Assembly: GCA_943331105.2 (NCBI GenBank)
Contig: CALQKH020000001.1
Span: forward strand, 62,001-126,000
Origin: Akkermansia muciniphila
GTDB taxonomy: Bacteria; Pseudomonadota; Gammaproteobacteria; Burkholderiales; Burkholderiaceae_C
Direction of reading: 5' to 3'
DNA length: 64,000 nucleotides
The notes below the pieces were generated by a model, which was not told the origin of the DNA, did not search any database, and saw only the letters and a list, made by a program, of their open reading frames with translations. A program made the position numbers and the translations under genes. Positions 1-8,274 of the stretch are shown one piece after another (the stretch's first letter is position 1; each line of letters starts with the position of its first letter).

Positions 1-829
1 ACCCGGCAGGCTCACGCACGTGGTTGATGTGGGAGCAAACCCTATAGACGGTGATCCGCCCTACAAAGCCATGCTGGAGGCCGGGCTTTGTACTGTGACA
101 GGGTTTGAGCCACAGGCGTCAGCATTGGCGGAGCTGGAGCAGAAAAAAAGCAGCGCAGAAACCTATTTGCCCTATGCCTTGGGGGCTGGCGACGAACGTG
201 TGCTCAACATTTGCCGGTATTCGGGCTGGACCAGTCTGTTGTATCCGAGGCCCGAGGCCTTTAGGGTGTTCAGTCAGTTCCAGGACAACGCAACCGTCAT
301 AGACACCTTGTCCGTGCAGACCCGCAAGCTCGACGATATTGCCGAGTTGCAACCCTTTGATATGTTGAAAATTGACGTTCAAGGTGCTGAGAGAGATGTT
401 TTTTTGGGTGGCATAAGGCAGCTGCAGAACGCCGTCGCCATCCAGACCGAAGTGTCGTTCATTCCCATGTACATCCAGCAGCCCGTGTTTGGGGACATTG
501 ATGTCACACTGCGCAAGCTCGGCTTTGTGCCGCACTGCTTTAGCCAGGTCAAGACCTGGCCGGTAGGGCCGCTGCAATATCAACCGGCAGCAGGCCGCGG
601 CTATCACCAGCTACTGGAAGCAGATGTGGTGTATGTCAAAGACTTCATTGATCCGATCAAGATGAGTGACGAGCAGCTTAAGCACCTGTGCCTGTTGATG
701 CACCACTGCTATGGCAGCATTGATTTGAGCGGGCGTTGCTTGGAGGTGCTGGAGCAGCGTGGCGCCATAGACAACGGCGTGAGTCGATATGTGACACATT
801 TAAATTCTTCAAACAACAAGTCGCTGTGA
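1..829 (+). CDS. FkbM family methyltransferase (5' partial)
   Basis: SAM-dependent methyltransferase of the FkbM family, which O-methylates sugars or other small acceptors. The reading frame is open to the left edge, so the true start lies outside the window; a GTG at 20 is the first possible start inside it. The visible part shows the SAM-binding motif DVGANPIDGD right after that GTG, a second motif GFEP about 25 residues on, and the family signature KIDVQGAE about 117-124 residues in. It ends with TGA at 827-829. FkbM genes often lie in surface-polysaccharide or flagellin-glycan regions, but that context is not visible here. The acceptor is unknown. Family call is firm, substrate is not. 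Confidence 0.85.
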   Translation, partial: PGRLTHVVDVGANPIDGDPPYKAMLEAGLCTVTGFEPQASALAELEQKKSSAETYLPYALGAGDERVLNICRYSGWTSLLYPRPEAFRVFSQFQDNATVIDTLSVQTRKLDDIAELQPFDMLKIDVQGAERDVFLGGIRQLQNAVAIQTEVSFIPMYIQQPVFGDIDVTLRKLGFVPHCFSQVKTWPVGPLQYQPAAGRGYHQLLEADVVYVKDFIDPIKMSDEQLKHLCLLMHHCYGSIDLSGRCLEVLEQRGAIDNGVSRYVTHLNSSNNKSL

Positions 830-1008
830 TTCAAATGACACCCGTATGGCTGAAGTGGATTCGAGAAAATTTTCTCCGCGGATGCTCGTCTGAACAGAGG
901 CTGTCTGACATGACGGCAGCGGGTGTTGCACGCATGCAAGCTCAGCAGGCTATAGAGCAAGTGAAGTTGGCGATTGCGCCACTCAATAAAGTTGCGCAAC
1001 CGTTCTGA
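826..1008 (+). CDS. short ORF, possible remnant of an oxygenase-type N-terminal domain
   Basis: A 60-codon frame starting at GTG 826 (overlapping the TGA of the methyltransferase) or ATG 835. The predicted peptide has a helical segment with WIRENFLRGCSSEQ, followed by a second helix containing GVARMQAQQAIEQ. This resembles the short helical module at the N-terminus of some betaproteobacterial 2OG-Fe(II) oxygenases, but no catalytic HxD...H domain follows before the stop. It may be a truncated gene, a small protein translationally coupled to the methyltransferase, or chance. I do not assign a function. Confidence 0.3.
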   Translation: MIQMTPVWLKWIRENFLRGCSSEQRLSDMTAAGVARMQAQQAIEQVKLAIAPLNKVAQPF

Positions 1009-1169
1009 TATGAGCCCAGTCGAGTAGTTGAACGCATTGCAAGCCTAGCCATGCCTGCGCAGTTGTCGCTGCAATGGATGACCTGTTAGGTTGCGGTGGA
1101 GCCGGCGCAAGCCGCGCGGGCGTATAGGTTCAACATGACGCGTGGGAGCGGGGAAATCGGCTTGTGGGG
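1009..1169. other. intergenic stretch, 161 bp
   Basis: Lies between the short remnant frame and the end of nnrDE on the other strand. No frame of useful length, no clear hairpin with a T-run and no promoter was recognised. It may hold decayed sequence belonging to the fragment upstream. Confidence 0.4.
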
Positions 1170-2672
1170 TCAGGTCAGACGCGAGGCCAAGCGACTGGCG
1201 GTGAGGGCTTGGTTGGGGGGCCAGTTGTCGGCCAGTTGCCCATGCTGGGCCACCGCGGCGCAGGCGGCGTCGAAGGCGTTCAGGCCTTGCGCCATGCGGG
1301 CGCCAATGAGCCCGGCCAGCACATCGCCGGTGCCGCCAATGGCCAGGCGGCCGTTGCCACTGGTGTTGATGCGCGGCGTTTGTGCGGGCGCGGCGATCAC
1401 GGTGCCCGAGCCTTTCAGGACCACGGTGCATTGGTATCGGTCAGCCAACGCTTGTGCGGATTGGATGCGGTCGTTTTGCACTTGGGCCGTGCTGCAGCCC
1501 AGCAGTCTGGCGGCTTCCAGGGGGTGTGGGGTGAGGACGGTGTCATGAGGCCGGTCTTGCCTTTTTGCGCGTTGCCGCAGACTGTTTTGCAGTGCGGTGT
1601 CATGTGCCACGGCATTGAGGCCATCGGCGTCCAGCACCAAGTGGGCGCTGCGCTGCAGTACTTGGGGCATCAGGGCTTGCACGGCCGTGCCGCCGCCGCA
1701 ACCGCAGACCACATGCAGTGTGTCCAGCGCCAGTGGATCGAACTGGCGTTGCATCAGATCTGGGGGCGCGTTGTCGCTGGTCTGGCCTGACAGCAGGTTC
1801 AAGATGACCCGCCCGGCACCCGCGTGCAGGGCGGCGGTGGCGGCCAGGATGGCGGCGCCGGTCATGCCCATGCCGTGTGTGGCCATGCCTTCTCCGCCGA
1901 TCACGGCCACATCGCCGTGGCTGCCTTTGTGGCTGGCGTGGTGTTTGGGCATTGGCGCACAAGGGGCGTTGAGCTGGGCCACGGGCTGCACGCGGTGCGG
2001 GCTGGCGTGGTAACCCAAGTCTTCCAGCCAGATCAGGCCACTGGCGTCTCGCCCATGCCCCATGAGCAGTCCAGCCTGCAGGGCAATCAGGCTCAAGGTG
2101 TGGCTAGCCTGCACGGCCGCGGTGTCGGCGTTTTCGCAGCCCAGCCATTGGCCTGACTGCGGGTGCAGGCCCGTGGGCACGTCGATGGACAGCACCTGGG
2201 CTGGGCTGTAGTTGATGGCCTGCACGCGGGCTCGAATGTCGGGGGTCAAGGGGCGGCTGGCTCCGATGCCGAGCAGGGCGTCGATGCACAGATCGTGTGC
2301 ATCCAGCGTTTGCAGCCAGGCCTGGGGCACGTCGTGCTGGATGCGAACGCCCGCTTGCTGCGCCCGATGCAGGGCCGCTAGGGCATCTGTTGGGCAGTGC
2401 CCGGGTGCAGCCAGCAGGCTGACCACCACTTCTTTGCCCCATTGGTGCAGGTGCAGTGCGGCTTCCAGGCCGTCGCCGCCGTTGTTGCCCGGCCCTGCGG
2501 CCACCCAGATGCGCCGGGCGTGCGGCGCCACGGCCAAGGCCAATTGGGCACAAGCCAGCCCCGCGCGTTGCATGAGCGGTGTGGGGCTGAGCGCCTGCAG
2601 CAGGGGCTCCAGCTGCCGCACACCTTCAGGCCCCAGGATGGGCCAGTCGTGCGAGCGGGGCAGGGGCTGCAT
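1170..2672 (-). CDS. nnr: bifunctional NAD(P)H-hydrate epimerase / ADP-dependent NAD(P)H-hydrate dehydratase
   Basis: Metabolite repair enzyme: the N-terminal YjeF_N half epimerises damaged S/R-NAD(P)HX and the C-terminal ribokinase-like half dehydrates S-NADPHX back to NADPH using ADP. About 500 residues, the usual length of the fused form. The N-half carries PGNNGGDG at about residues 61-68, and the C-half carries GGTGDVLAG at about 446-454, the nucleotide and catalytic motif of the dehydratase. The ATG at 2672 lies only 4 bases beyond the stop of the upstream amidase gene, so the two are probably one transcript. The fused architecture is well known in bacteria. Confidence 0.93.
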   Translation of the reverse strand: MQPLPRSHDWPILGPEGVRQLEPLLQALSPTPLMQRAGLACAQLALAVAPHARRIWVAAGPGNNGGDGLEAALHLHQWGKEVVVSLLAAPGHCPTDALAALHRAQQAGVRIQHDVPQAWLQTLDAHDLCIDALLGIGASRPLTPDIRARVQAINYSPAQVLSIDVPTGLHPQSGQWLGCENADTAAVQASHTLSLIALQAGLLMGHGRDASGLIWLEDLGYHASPHRVQPVAQLNAPCAPMPKHHASHKGSHGDVAVIGGEGMATHGMGMTGAAILAATAALHAGAGRVILNLLSGQTSDNAPPDLMQRQFDPLALDTLHVVCGCGGGTAVQALMPQVLQRSAHLVLDADGLNAVAHDTALQNSLRQRAKRQDRPHDTVLTPHPLEAARLLGCSTAQVQNDRIQSAQALADRYQCTVVLKGSGTVIAAPAQTPRINTSGNGRLAIGGTGDVLAGLIGARMAQGLNAFDAACAAVAQHGQLADNWPPNQALTASRLASRLT

Positions 2673-2676
2673 GGAT

Positions 2677-4032
2677 TCAGTGGCTTTGCAGCAGGGGTTC
2701 GAGCAGCAAGGCCAGCTGCAAGATGGTGTCGTCGTGCATGGCCGCGTGCCAGGCCATCAGGCCCACTGGCAATTCGCCCGGGGCGTGACAGGGCAGGGAG
2801 ATGCCGCAGCCGTCCAGGGTGTTCACAGCGCTGGTGTTGCGCAGCAGCAGGCCATTGACCCGGAAAAATTCTGCGTCGCGCTCGGCCCCGGGGGCGACCT
2901 GGCTGATGGTGGGCCCGGTGATGGGGGTGGTGGGCGAGAGCACGGCGTCGTAACCGACCAGCGCAGCTTCGACCCGGCCAATCCAGCTTTGCCGGGCTTG
3001 CACCAGGTCCATGTATTCATGGGCCTTCATGGCTGAACCGCGCATCACGCGCTGCGCCACACGCGGATCGTAGAGATCGCCATGGCTGCCGATCAGTTCG
3101 CGGTGCAAGGCAAAACCCTCGGCTGGGCTGAAGCCGCCTGTATTCATCATGGGTGCCAATTCATTCAGTTCAGACAGCTTTATCTGTTCAATCTGTGCGC
3201 CAGCTGCGCTCAGCTTATTCAGGCTACGTTCAAAAGCTCGCGTCACGGCCGTGTCCATGTTGTCCTGCATGAGAGTTGTGACAAAAGCCAAACGGTAGCC
3301 AGATAGTGGGCGGTGACCTTTGGGGACCTGTCTGGCCGACAGCACTTCGTGGGCCAAGATGGTGTCGCGCACAGTTCTGGTCACGGCGCAAATCGTGTCG
3401 AGGGTGGTGGAAAGCGGGTAGGCGCCTTGGGTGGGTACCCTGCGGGCTGTGTTTTTGAAGCCCACAATGCCGTTCAAGGCTGCGGGAACCCGGATGGAGC
3501 CGCCCGTGTCGGAGCCCAACCCGATGAAGGCGGCGCCCGTGGCCACCGACACGGCAGCGCCCGAGCTGGAGCCGCCGGGCACATGGGGCTGACCGGCGGT
3601 GCCAACGGGCCGGTCATAGAGCCCGTCCCAGGCGGCGGGTGTGCCGTAGTGGGGGTTGGTGCCCACGCCTGAAAAGGCAAATTCCACCATGTTGGTGCGC
3701 CCAATCAGGCCCGCGCCTGCGGCCCGCAGTCGGCTCACTGCCATGGCGTCTTGTTTGGCGGGGGGCTGCTGGGCCAAAACTTGAGAGCCCGCTTGAGTGA
3801 CTTGACCCTGGACATCAAAGAGGTCCTTGACCGAGACTGAAAGTCCGGCAAGGGGACTGTTGTCCAAATTGTGATGATCTGCTGCAAATTTCAAGGCTTC
3901 TGGGGTCAGCTGAATGAAAACATCTTGACAAGCATGGCTTGCCGCTATCCCCAAGCAGTTTTCAGCTTCTGTCTTTGGATGCGCGCTGCCCGCGCGAATG
4001 GCTTGGCGGGTGGCAATCAGGTCAGCTTTCAT
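2677..4032 (-). CDS. amidase (amidase signature family)
   Basis: Amidase-signature hydrolase of 451 residues, related to GatA and AtzF-type enzymes. The Ser-cisSer-Lys triad is visible: Lys69 in SVSVKDLFDVQG, the cis-Ser in GGSSSG (about 153-158) and the nucleophile Ser179 in GSDTGGS. It contains no GatA-specific C-terminal region that I can recognise, and no gatB or gatC is nearby, so it is more likely a small-molecule amidase. It is the first gene of a two-gene minus-strand unit with nnr. It diverges from rpsB, sharing a 216 bp intergenic region. Substrate unknown. Confidence 0.88.
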   Translation of the reverse strand: MKADLIATRQAIRAGSAHPKTEAENCLGIAASHACQDVFIQLTPEALKFAADHHNLDNSPLAGLSVSVKDLFDVQGQVTQAGSQVLAQQPPAKQDAMAVSRLRAAGAGLIGRTNMVEFAFSGVGTNPHYGTPAAWDGLYDRPVGTAGQPHVPGGSSSGAAVSVATGAAFIGLGSDTGGSIRVPAALNGIVGFKNTARRVPTQGAYPLSTTLDTICAVTRTVRDTILAHEVLSARQVPKGHRPLSGYRLAFVTTLMQDNMDTAVTRAFERSLNKLSAAGAQIEQIKLSELNELAPMMNTGGFSPAEGFALHRELIGSHGDLYDPRVAQRVMRGSAMKAHEYMDLVQARQSWIGRVEAALVGYDAVLSPTTPITGPTISQVAPGAERDAEFFRVNGLLLRNTSAVNTLDGCGISLPCHAPGELPVGLMAWHAAMHDDTILQLALLLEPLLQSH

Positions 4033-4041
4033 GTGGAGAGG

Positions 4042-4070
4042 TGCTTTTGGCGAAGTCTGGATGCTATAAT
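4042..4070 (+). promoter_or_regulatory. sigma-70 promoter of rpsB, extended -10
   Basis: A perfect TATAAT lies at 4065-4070 and is preceded by TG one base upstream (TGCTATAAT), an extended -10. At the standard 17 bp spacing the -35 region is poor (TGCTTT, 4042-4047), as expected when an extended -10 is present. The TATAAT is followed by CCTAAGGCT, and nearly the same bases follow the -10 of rpsF. The leader to rpsB would be about 170 nt, long enough for S2 autoregulation. Confidence 0.65.
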
Positions 4071-4248
4071 CCTAAGGCTTTGCTGAGTGCGGCGCATGTC
4101 TTTTGGGTGTCATTTTTGACTTTTCCGAACTTCCTCGTCAAACCTGCCAAGTTCATCCGCAAACCAGTCCCATCAAGGTGTTTCGTTTGGTTGTTCAACC
4201 TGACGCAATCAGTGGACTGGTTTTAGACCCAACCTTTGGAGTATTTTT

Positions 4249-4995
4249 ATGTCCGTTACCATGCGCGAAATGCTGGAAGCCGGTGTCCACTTCGGTCACC
4301 AAACCCGCTTCTGGAACCCCAAGATGGCCCCGTTCATCTTCGGCCACCGCAACAAAATCCACATCATCAACCTGGAAAAATCGCTGCCGATGTTCCAGGA
4401 TGCCATCAAGTTCGCCAAGCAGTTGTCCGCCAACCGCGGCAACATTCTGATGGTCGGCACCAAGCGCCAAGCCCGTGAGTTGGTGGCTGCCGAAGCCCAG
4501 CGCGCTGGTGTGCCTTTCGTCGACCAACGCTGGTTGGGCGGCATGCTGACCAACTTCAAAACCGTCAAGACCTCGATCAAGCGTCTGAAGGACATGAAGG
4601 CCCAGCAAGAAGTCGGCCTCGACAGCCTGAGCAAAAAAGAACAACTGATGTTCAAGCGCGAGATGGAAAAGCTTGAAAAAGACATCGGCGGCATCCAAGA
4701 CATGGCCGCTTTGCCTGATGCGATTTTCGTGATCGACGTTGGCTACCACAAGATTGCCATTTCTGAAGCCAAAAAACTCGGCATCCCATTGATCGGTGTG
4801 GTGGACTCCAACCACTCACCAGAAGGCATCGACTACATCATCCCCGGCAACGACGACTCGGCTAAGGCCGTGGCTTTGTACGCACGTGGCATCGCTGACG
4901 CCATCATCGAAGGCCGCGCCAATGCGGTCAATGATGTGGTCAAAGCTGTCACCGAGGCCGCAGACGACCAAGCCGAAGAAACTGCTTCTGCCTGA
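4249..4995 (+). CDS. rpsB: 30S ribosomal protein S2
   Basis: Ribosomal protein uS2, 248 residues, the normal length. The start is [19 protein letters not shown], the classic uS2 N-terminus, with GGAG about 12 bases upstream. Other landmarks are the [12 protein letters not shown] segment and [10 protein letters not shown] near the C-terminus. It is the first gene of the rpsB-tsf-pyrH-frr unit, as in most proteobacteria. A hairpin between it and tsf probably sets the relative amount of EF-Ts. In E. coli S2 represses its own operon through the leader; whether the leader here does so cannot be told from sequence alone. Confidence 0.98.
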   Translation: MSVTMREMLEAGVHFGHQTRFWNPKMAPFIFGHRNKIHIINLEKSLPMFQDAIKFAKQLSANRGNILMVGTKRQARELVAAEAQRAGVPFVDQRWLGGMLTNFKTVKTSIKRLKDMKAQQEVGLDSLSKKEQLMFKREMEKLEKDIGGIQDMAALPDAIFVIDVGYHKIAISEAKKLGIPLIGVVDSNHSPEGIDYIIPGNDDSAKAVALYARGIADAIIEGRANAVNDVVKAVTEAADDQAEETASA

Positions 4996-5012
4996 GTTTC
5001 CAAGACTCGATG

Positions 5013-5040
5013 AAAGGGGCTTATCGGCCCCTTTTTTTTA
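5013..5040 (+). terminator. intrinsic terminator between rpsB and tsf
   Basis: Stem AAGGGGC (5014-5020) pairs with GCCCCTT (5027-5033) around a short loop and runs into eight Ts. It lies 34 bases before tsf, so it probably gives partial termination within the operon, or tsf has its own weak promoter in the AT-rich gap (an AT-rich TTTAGACTGAAT follows). Confidence 0.85.
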
Positions 5041-5073
5041 ATTTGACTTTTAGACTGAATACGGAGAAATCAA

Positions 5074-5970
5074 ATGGCTGTTATTACCGCAAGCATGGTT
5101 GCAGAACTGCGCGCAAAAACCGATGCCCCCATGATGGAGTGCAAAAAAGCCCTGACTGAAGCCGAAGGCGACATGGCCAAAGCCGAAGAGTTGCTGCGCG
5201 TCAAATTGGGCACCAAGGCTGGCAAGGCCGCTTCGCGCGTGACCGCCGAAGGCGTGGTGACCAGTTTTGTGAGCGGCACCACAGGTGCCATGATCGAAGT
5301 GAATTGTGAAACCGACTTCGTGACCAAAAACGACAGCTTTTTAGCTTTGGCCAATGCCGCTGCCAAATTGGTTGCTGAGCACAACCCGGCTGACATCGCT
5401 GCCTTGGGCGCTCTGCCTTACAGCCAAGACAGCTTTGGCCCGACCTTGGAAGATGTTCGCAAAGGGCTGATTGGCAAGATTGGTGAGAACATGAGCTTCC
5501 GCCGTTTCAAGCGCGCCGCTGGTGGCGCCAAGATTGCCAACTACTTGCACGGTACCCGCATCGGCGTGTTGGTGGAGTTCGAGGGTGACGAGACGGCCGC
5601 CAAAGACGTTGCCATGCACGTTGCTGCCATGAAGCCTGTGTCTTTGACCAGCGCTGAAGTGCCCGCCGAGCTGATCGAAAAAGAGCGTTCAGTTGCCGCA
5701 GCCAAAGCAGCCGAGTCTGGTAAGCCAGCCGATATCGCCACCAAAATGGTCGAAGGCTCGGTGCAAAAGTACCTCAAAGAAGTTTCTTTGTTCAACCAGT
5801 CATTCGTCAAGAATGACAAGCAAACCGTTGAGCAGATGCTCAAGGCGGCCAGCACCACTGTGAGTGCTTTCACACTCTACGTGGTTGGCGAGGGCATCGA
5901 GAAGAAGGTGGATGACTTTGCAGCCGAAGTGGCTGCCCAAGTGGCTGCTGCTCAAAGCGCAGCTGCCTGA
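5074..5970 (+). CDS. tsf: elongation factor Ts
   Basis: Guanine-nucleotide exchange factor for EF-Tu, 298 residues. The N-terminal UBA-like region ([20 protein letters not shown]) is followed by the EF-Tu contacting motif TDFVTKND at about residues 80-90 and the two EF-Ts dimerisation subdomains. GGAG lies 7 bases before the ATG. It sits between rpsB and pyrH as expected. Nothing unusual is seen. Confidence 0.98.
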   Translation: MAVITASMVAELRAKTDAPMMECKKALTEAEGDMAKAEELLRVKLGTKAGKAASRVTAEGVVTSFVSGTTGAMIEVNCETDFVTKNDSFLALANAAAKLVAEHNPADIAALGALPYSQDSFGPTLEDVRKGLIGKIGENMSFRRFKRAAGGAKIANYLHGTRIGVLVEFEGDETAAKDVAMHVAAMKPVSLTSAEVPAELIEKERSVAAAKAAESGKPADIATKMVEGSVQKYLKEVSLFNQSFVKNDKQTVEQMLKAASTTVSAFTLYVVGEGIEKKVDDFAAEVAAQVAAAQSAAA

Positions 5971-6029
5971 TTTCATTGACCTCTTGATTTGCCATTTCTT
6001 TGACCCAGTTAATCACCCAGGAGCCCACC

Positions 6030-6752
6030 ATGTCCTCACCCAAGCCAGCCTACAAGCGTATTTTGCTCAAGCTGTCTGGCGAGGCCTTGATGGGCGATGA
6101 TGCTTTTGGTATCAACCGAGCCACCATCGTGCGCATGGCCGAAGAAATAGCCGAGGTGACGCGACTGGGTGTGCAAATAGCGGTGGTGATCGGTGGGGGC
6201 AACATCTTCAGGGGTGTGGCTGGCGGCTCGGTTGGTATGGACCGTGCCACTGCAGACTACATGGGCATGTTGGCCACCGTGATGAACTCTTTGGCTTTGG
6301 CTGACGCCTTGGACAAAGCGGGTTTGACCGCTCGCGTGATGTCGGCCATCGGCATTGACCAAGTGGTTGAACCTTATGTTCGACCCAAGGCTTTGCAGTA
6401 TTTGGAGGAGGGCAAAGTGGTGGTTTTCGCTGCGGGTACGGGCAATCCGTTTTTCACCACAGACACTGCCGCTGCATTGCGTGGGGCCGAAATCGGCGCC
6501 GAATTGGTGCTGAAGGCCACCAAGGTGGATGGTGTTTACTCGGCCGATCCGAAAAAAGACCCGCATGCGACCCGTTACACTGAAATTAGTTTTGACGAAG
6601 CCATATCCCGTAATTTAGGCATCATGGACGCTACAGCTTTTGCATTGTGTCGCGACCAAAAGTTGCCCATCAAAGTGTTTTCGATCATCAAGAACGGCGC
6701 TTTCAAGCGCGTGGTGCTGGGTGAGGATGAAGGCACCTTGGTTTATGCTTGA
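6030..6752 (+). CDS. pyrH: uridylate kinase (UMP kinase)
   Basis: Converts UMP to UDP; bacterial hexameric UMP kinase of the amino-acid kinase family, 240 residues. The start was placed at ATG 6030 because AGGAG precedes it and [20 protein letters not shown] fits the family; an upstream in-frame ATG at 6000 would only add ten poor residues. The nucleotide-binding GGGNIFRG and the [11 protein letters not shown] segment are present. It lies 59 bases after tsf and 24 before frr, in the same operon. Confidence 0.97.
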   Translation: MSSPKPAYKRILLKLSGEALMGDDAFGINRATIVRMAEEIAEVTRLGVQIAVVIGGGNIFRGVAGGSVGMDRATADYMGMLATVMNSLALADALDKAGLTARVMSAIGIDQVVEPYVRPKALQYLEEGKVVVFAAGTGNPFFTTDTAAALRGAEIGAELVLKATKVDGVYSADPKKDPHATRYTEISFDEAISRNLGIMDATAFALCRDQKLPIKVFSIIKNGAFKRVVLGEDEGTLVYA

Positions 6753-6776
6753 GAACGTTCTGACGAGGAGAACCCC

Positions 6777-7337
6777 ATGACCATTGCTGACATCAAAAAA
6801 ACCTGCGAGACCAAAATGGAGCAGTCCATTTCGGCTTTCAAAAACAACCTGACACGGATTCGTACCGGACGCGCTAACCCTGCCTTGCTGGACACCATCC
6901 ATGTGGAATACTACGGATCGCTGGTGCCTTTGTCGCAAGTGGCCAATGTCTCGTTGATGGATTCGCGCACGATCAGTGTGCAGCCATGGGAAAAGAGCAT
7001 GGCCGCCAAGATTGAAAAAGCCATCCGCGAAAGCGAATTGGGTTTGAACCCAGCTTCGCTGGGTGAGTTGATCCGCGTGCCCATGCCCGCCATGAGCGAG
7101 GAGCGCCGCAAAGAAATGACCAAGCTGGCCCGTAGCGAAGGCGAAAACGCCAAAATTGCAACCCGAAATTTGCGCCGTGATGCCAATGAAGCGGTCAAAA
7201 AACTGGTCAAGGACAAGGAGGCTTCTGAAGACGATCAAAAGCGTGCCGAAGCCGATATCCAGAAACTGACTGACAAACGTATGGGCGAAATTGATCAGTT
7301 GGTGACCGCCAAAGAACAAGAAATCATGGCGGTGTAA
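6777..7337 (+). CDS. frr: ribosome recycling factor
   Basis: Splits post-termination ribosomes together with EF-G. 186 residues, exactly the usual size. It shows the [11 protein letters not shown] segment and the long-helix domain ending in [19 protein letters not shown] precedes the ATG. In related genomes uppS follows frr; here a terminator hairpin and then cdsA follow directly. Confidence 0.98.
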   Translation: MTIADIKKTCETKMEQSISAFKNNLTRIRTGRANPALLDTIHVEYYGSLVPLSQVANVSLMDSRTISVQPWEKSMAAKIEKAIRESELGLNPASLGELIRVPMPAMSEERRKEMTKLARSEGENAKIATRNLRRDANEAVKKLVKDKEASEDDQKRAEADIQKLTDKRMGEIDQLVTAKEQEIMAV

Positions 7338-7360
7338 CCATCCTTTCAGTGCCGTGCTGT

Positions 7361-7400
7361 GCCGCGGCCTGAATGGCCGCCTTCAGGCGGCTTTTTTTTT
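7361..7400 (+). terminator. intrinsic terminator between frr and cdsA, with an alternative hairpin
   Basis: GCCGCC (7376-7381) pairs with GGCGGC (7386-7391) around TTCA and is followed by nine Ts (7392-7400). Just upstream GCGGCC (7364-7369) can pair with GGCCGC (7375-7380), which uses up the left arm of the terminator. The two hairpins cannot form together. The T-run abuts the ribosome binding site of cdsA. Confidence 0.85.
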
Positions 7401-7409
7401 GGAGAGTTC

Positions 7410-8258
7410 GTGCTCAAACAACGTGTCATCACTGCTGTCGTCCTGTTGGCCCTGCTTTTGCCCGCACTTTTCGCGGTCAGCCCTTGGCCCTTCATGGGGC
7501 TTACCGTTGTGTTGATTGGCGCTGGGGCTTGGGAATGGGGGCGACTCAATGGCGTAGGCTCCCTGCGGGCTTGGTTGGGTGCTTTGTTGTGCGTGCTGTC
7601 GTGTGTCATGGCACTTCAAGTGGGCTGGGTGCGTAACACGCCGCCCCATTTGTGGCTGTTGGCAGGAGCCATGTGGGTTCTGTTGGGTGCTTGGATGATT
7701 CAGCGTGGTGTTTCCGGCTGGGCCCTTTGGCCGCGCACATTGCGCTGGTTGACCGGCTTGGTTTTGCTGGCACTGGCTTGGTTGGCTCTGGCTCAGGCAC
7801 ACCAAAAAAGCGTCAACTTCCTTTTGTCTGTGCTGGTGCTGGTTTGGGCGGCAGACGTTTTTGCTTATTTCTTTGGCCGCGCGCTCGGCGGACGTTTTTT
7901 CAGCATCAAGTTAGCCCCATCGATCAGCCCTGGTAAAAGCTGGGAGGGTGTTCTAGGCGGTATCGTGGGCGTTTTTTTGGTGGCCTTTGCTTGGGTCGCA
8001 TTTGACCAAAGCGGTGCTTCGGCCATGCCCAGTTTCTTCACGTTGATCATGGAAAAAGGCTGGTGGGTAGTTGTGCCGGCTTTGCTGTTCATGTCGGCCA
8101 TGAGCGTGATGGGCGACTTGGTGGAGTCCTTGGTCAAGCGCAGTGCCGGCATGAAAGACAGCTCGGGATTGTTGCCCGGACACGGTGGTGTTTTAGACCG
8201 GGTCGATGCCTTGTTGCCGACATTGCCTTTGGCCATGATGTTGGTGGTTTGGATTTGA
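7410..8258 (+). CDS. cdsA: phosphatidate cytidylyltransferase
   Basis: Makes CDP-diacylglycerol from phosphatidate and CTP, the first step of phospholipid head-group synthesis, in the inner membrane. 282 residues from a GTG at 7410, chosen because GGAGAG lies just upstream and the product starts LKQRVITAVVLLALLLPALF, the usual CdsA N-terminus; the frame extends to 7359 but through the terminator. It contains about eight hydrophobic segments and the C-terminal signature KRSAGMKDSSGLLPGHGG with DR and D following. dxr follows after 16 bases. Confidence 0.95.
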   Translation: MLKQRVITAVVLLALLLPALFAVSPWPFMGLTVVLIGAGAWEWGRLNGVGSLRAWLGALLCVLSCVMALQVGWVRNTPPHLWLLAGAMWVLLGAWMIQRGVSGWALWPRTLRWLTGLVLLALAWLALAQAHQKSVNFLLSVLVLVWAADVFAYFFGRALGGRFFSIKLAPSISPGKSWEGVLGGIVGVFLVAFAWVAFDQSGASAMPSFFTLIMEKGWWVVVPALLFMSAMSVMGDLVESLVKRSAGMKDSSGLLPGHGGVLDRVDALLPTLPLAMMLVVWI

Positions 8259-8274
8259 ACAGGAGACATAGCTC

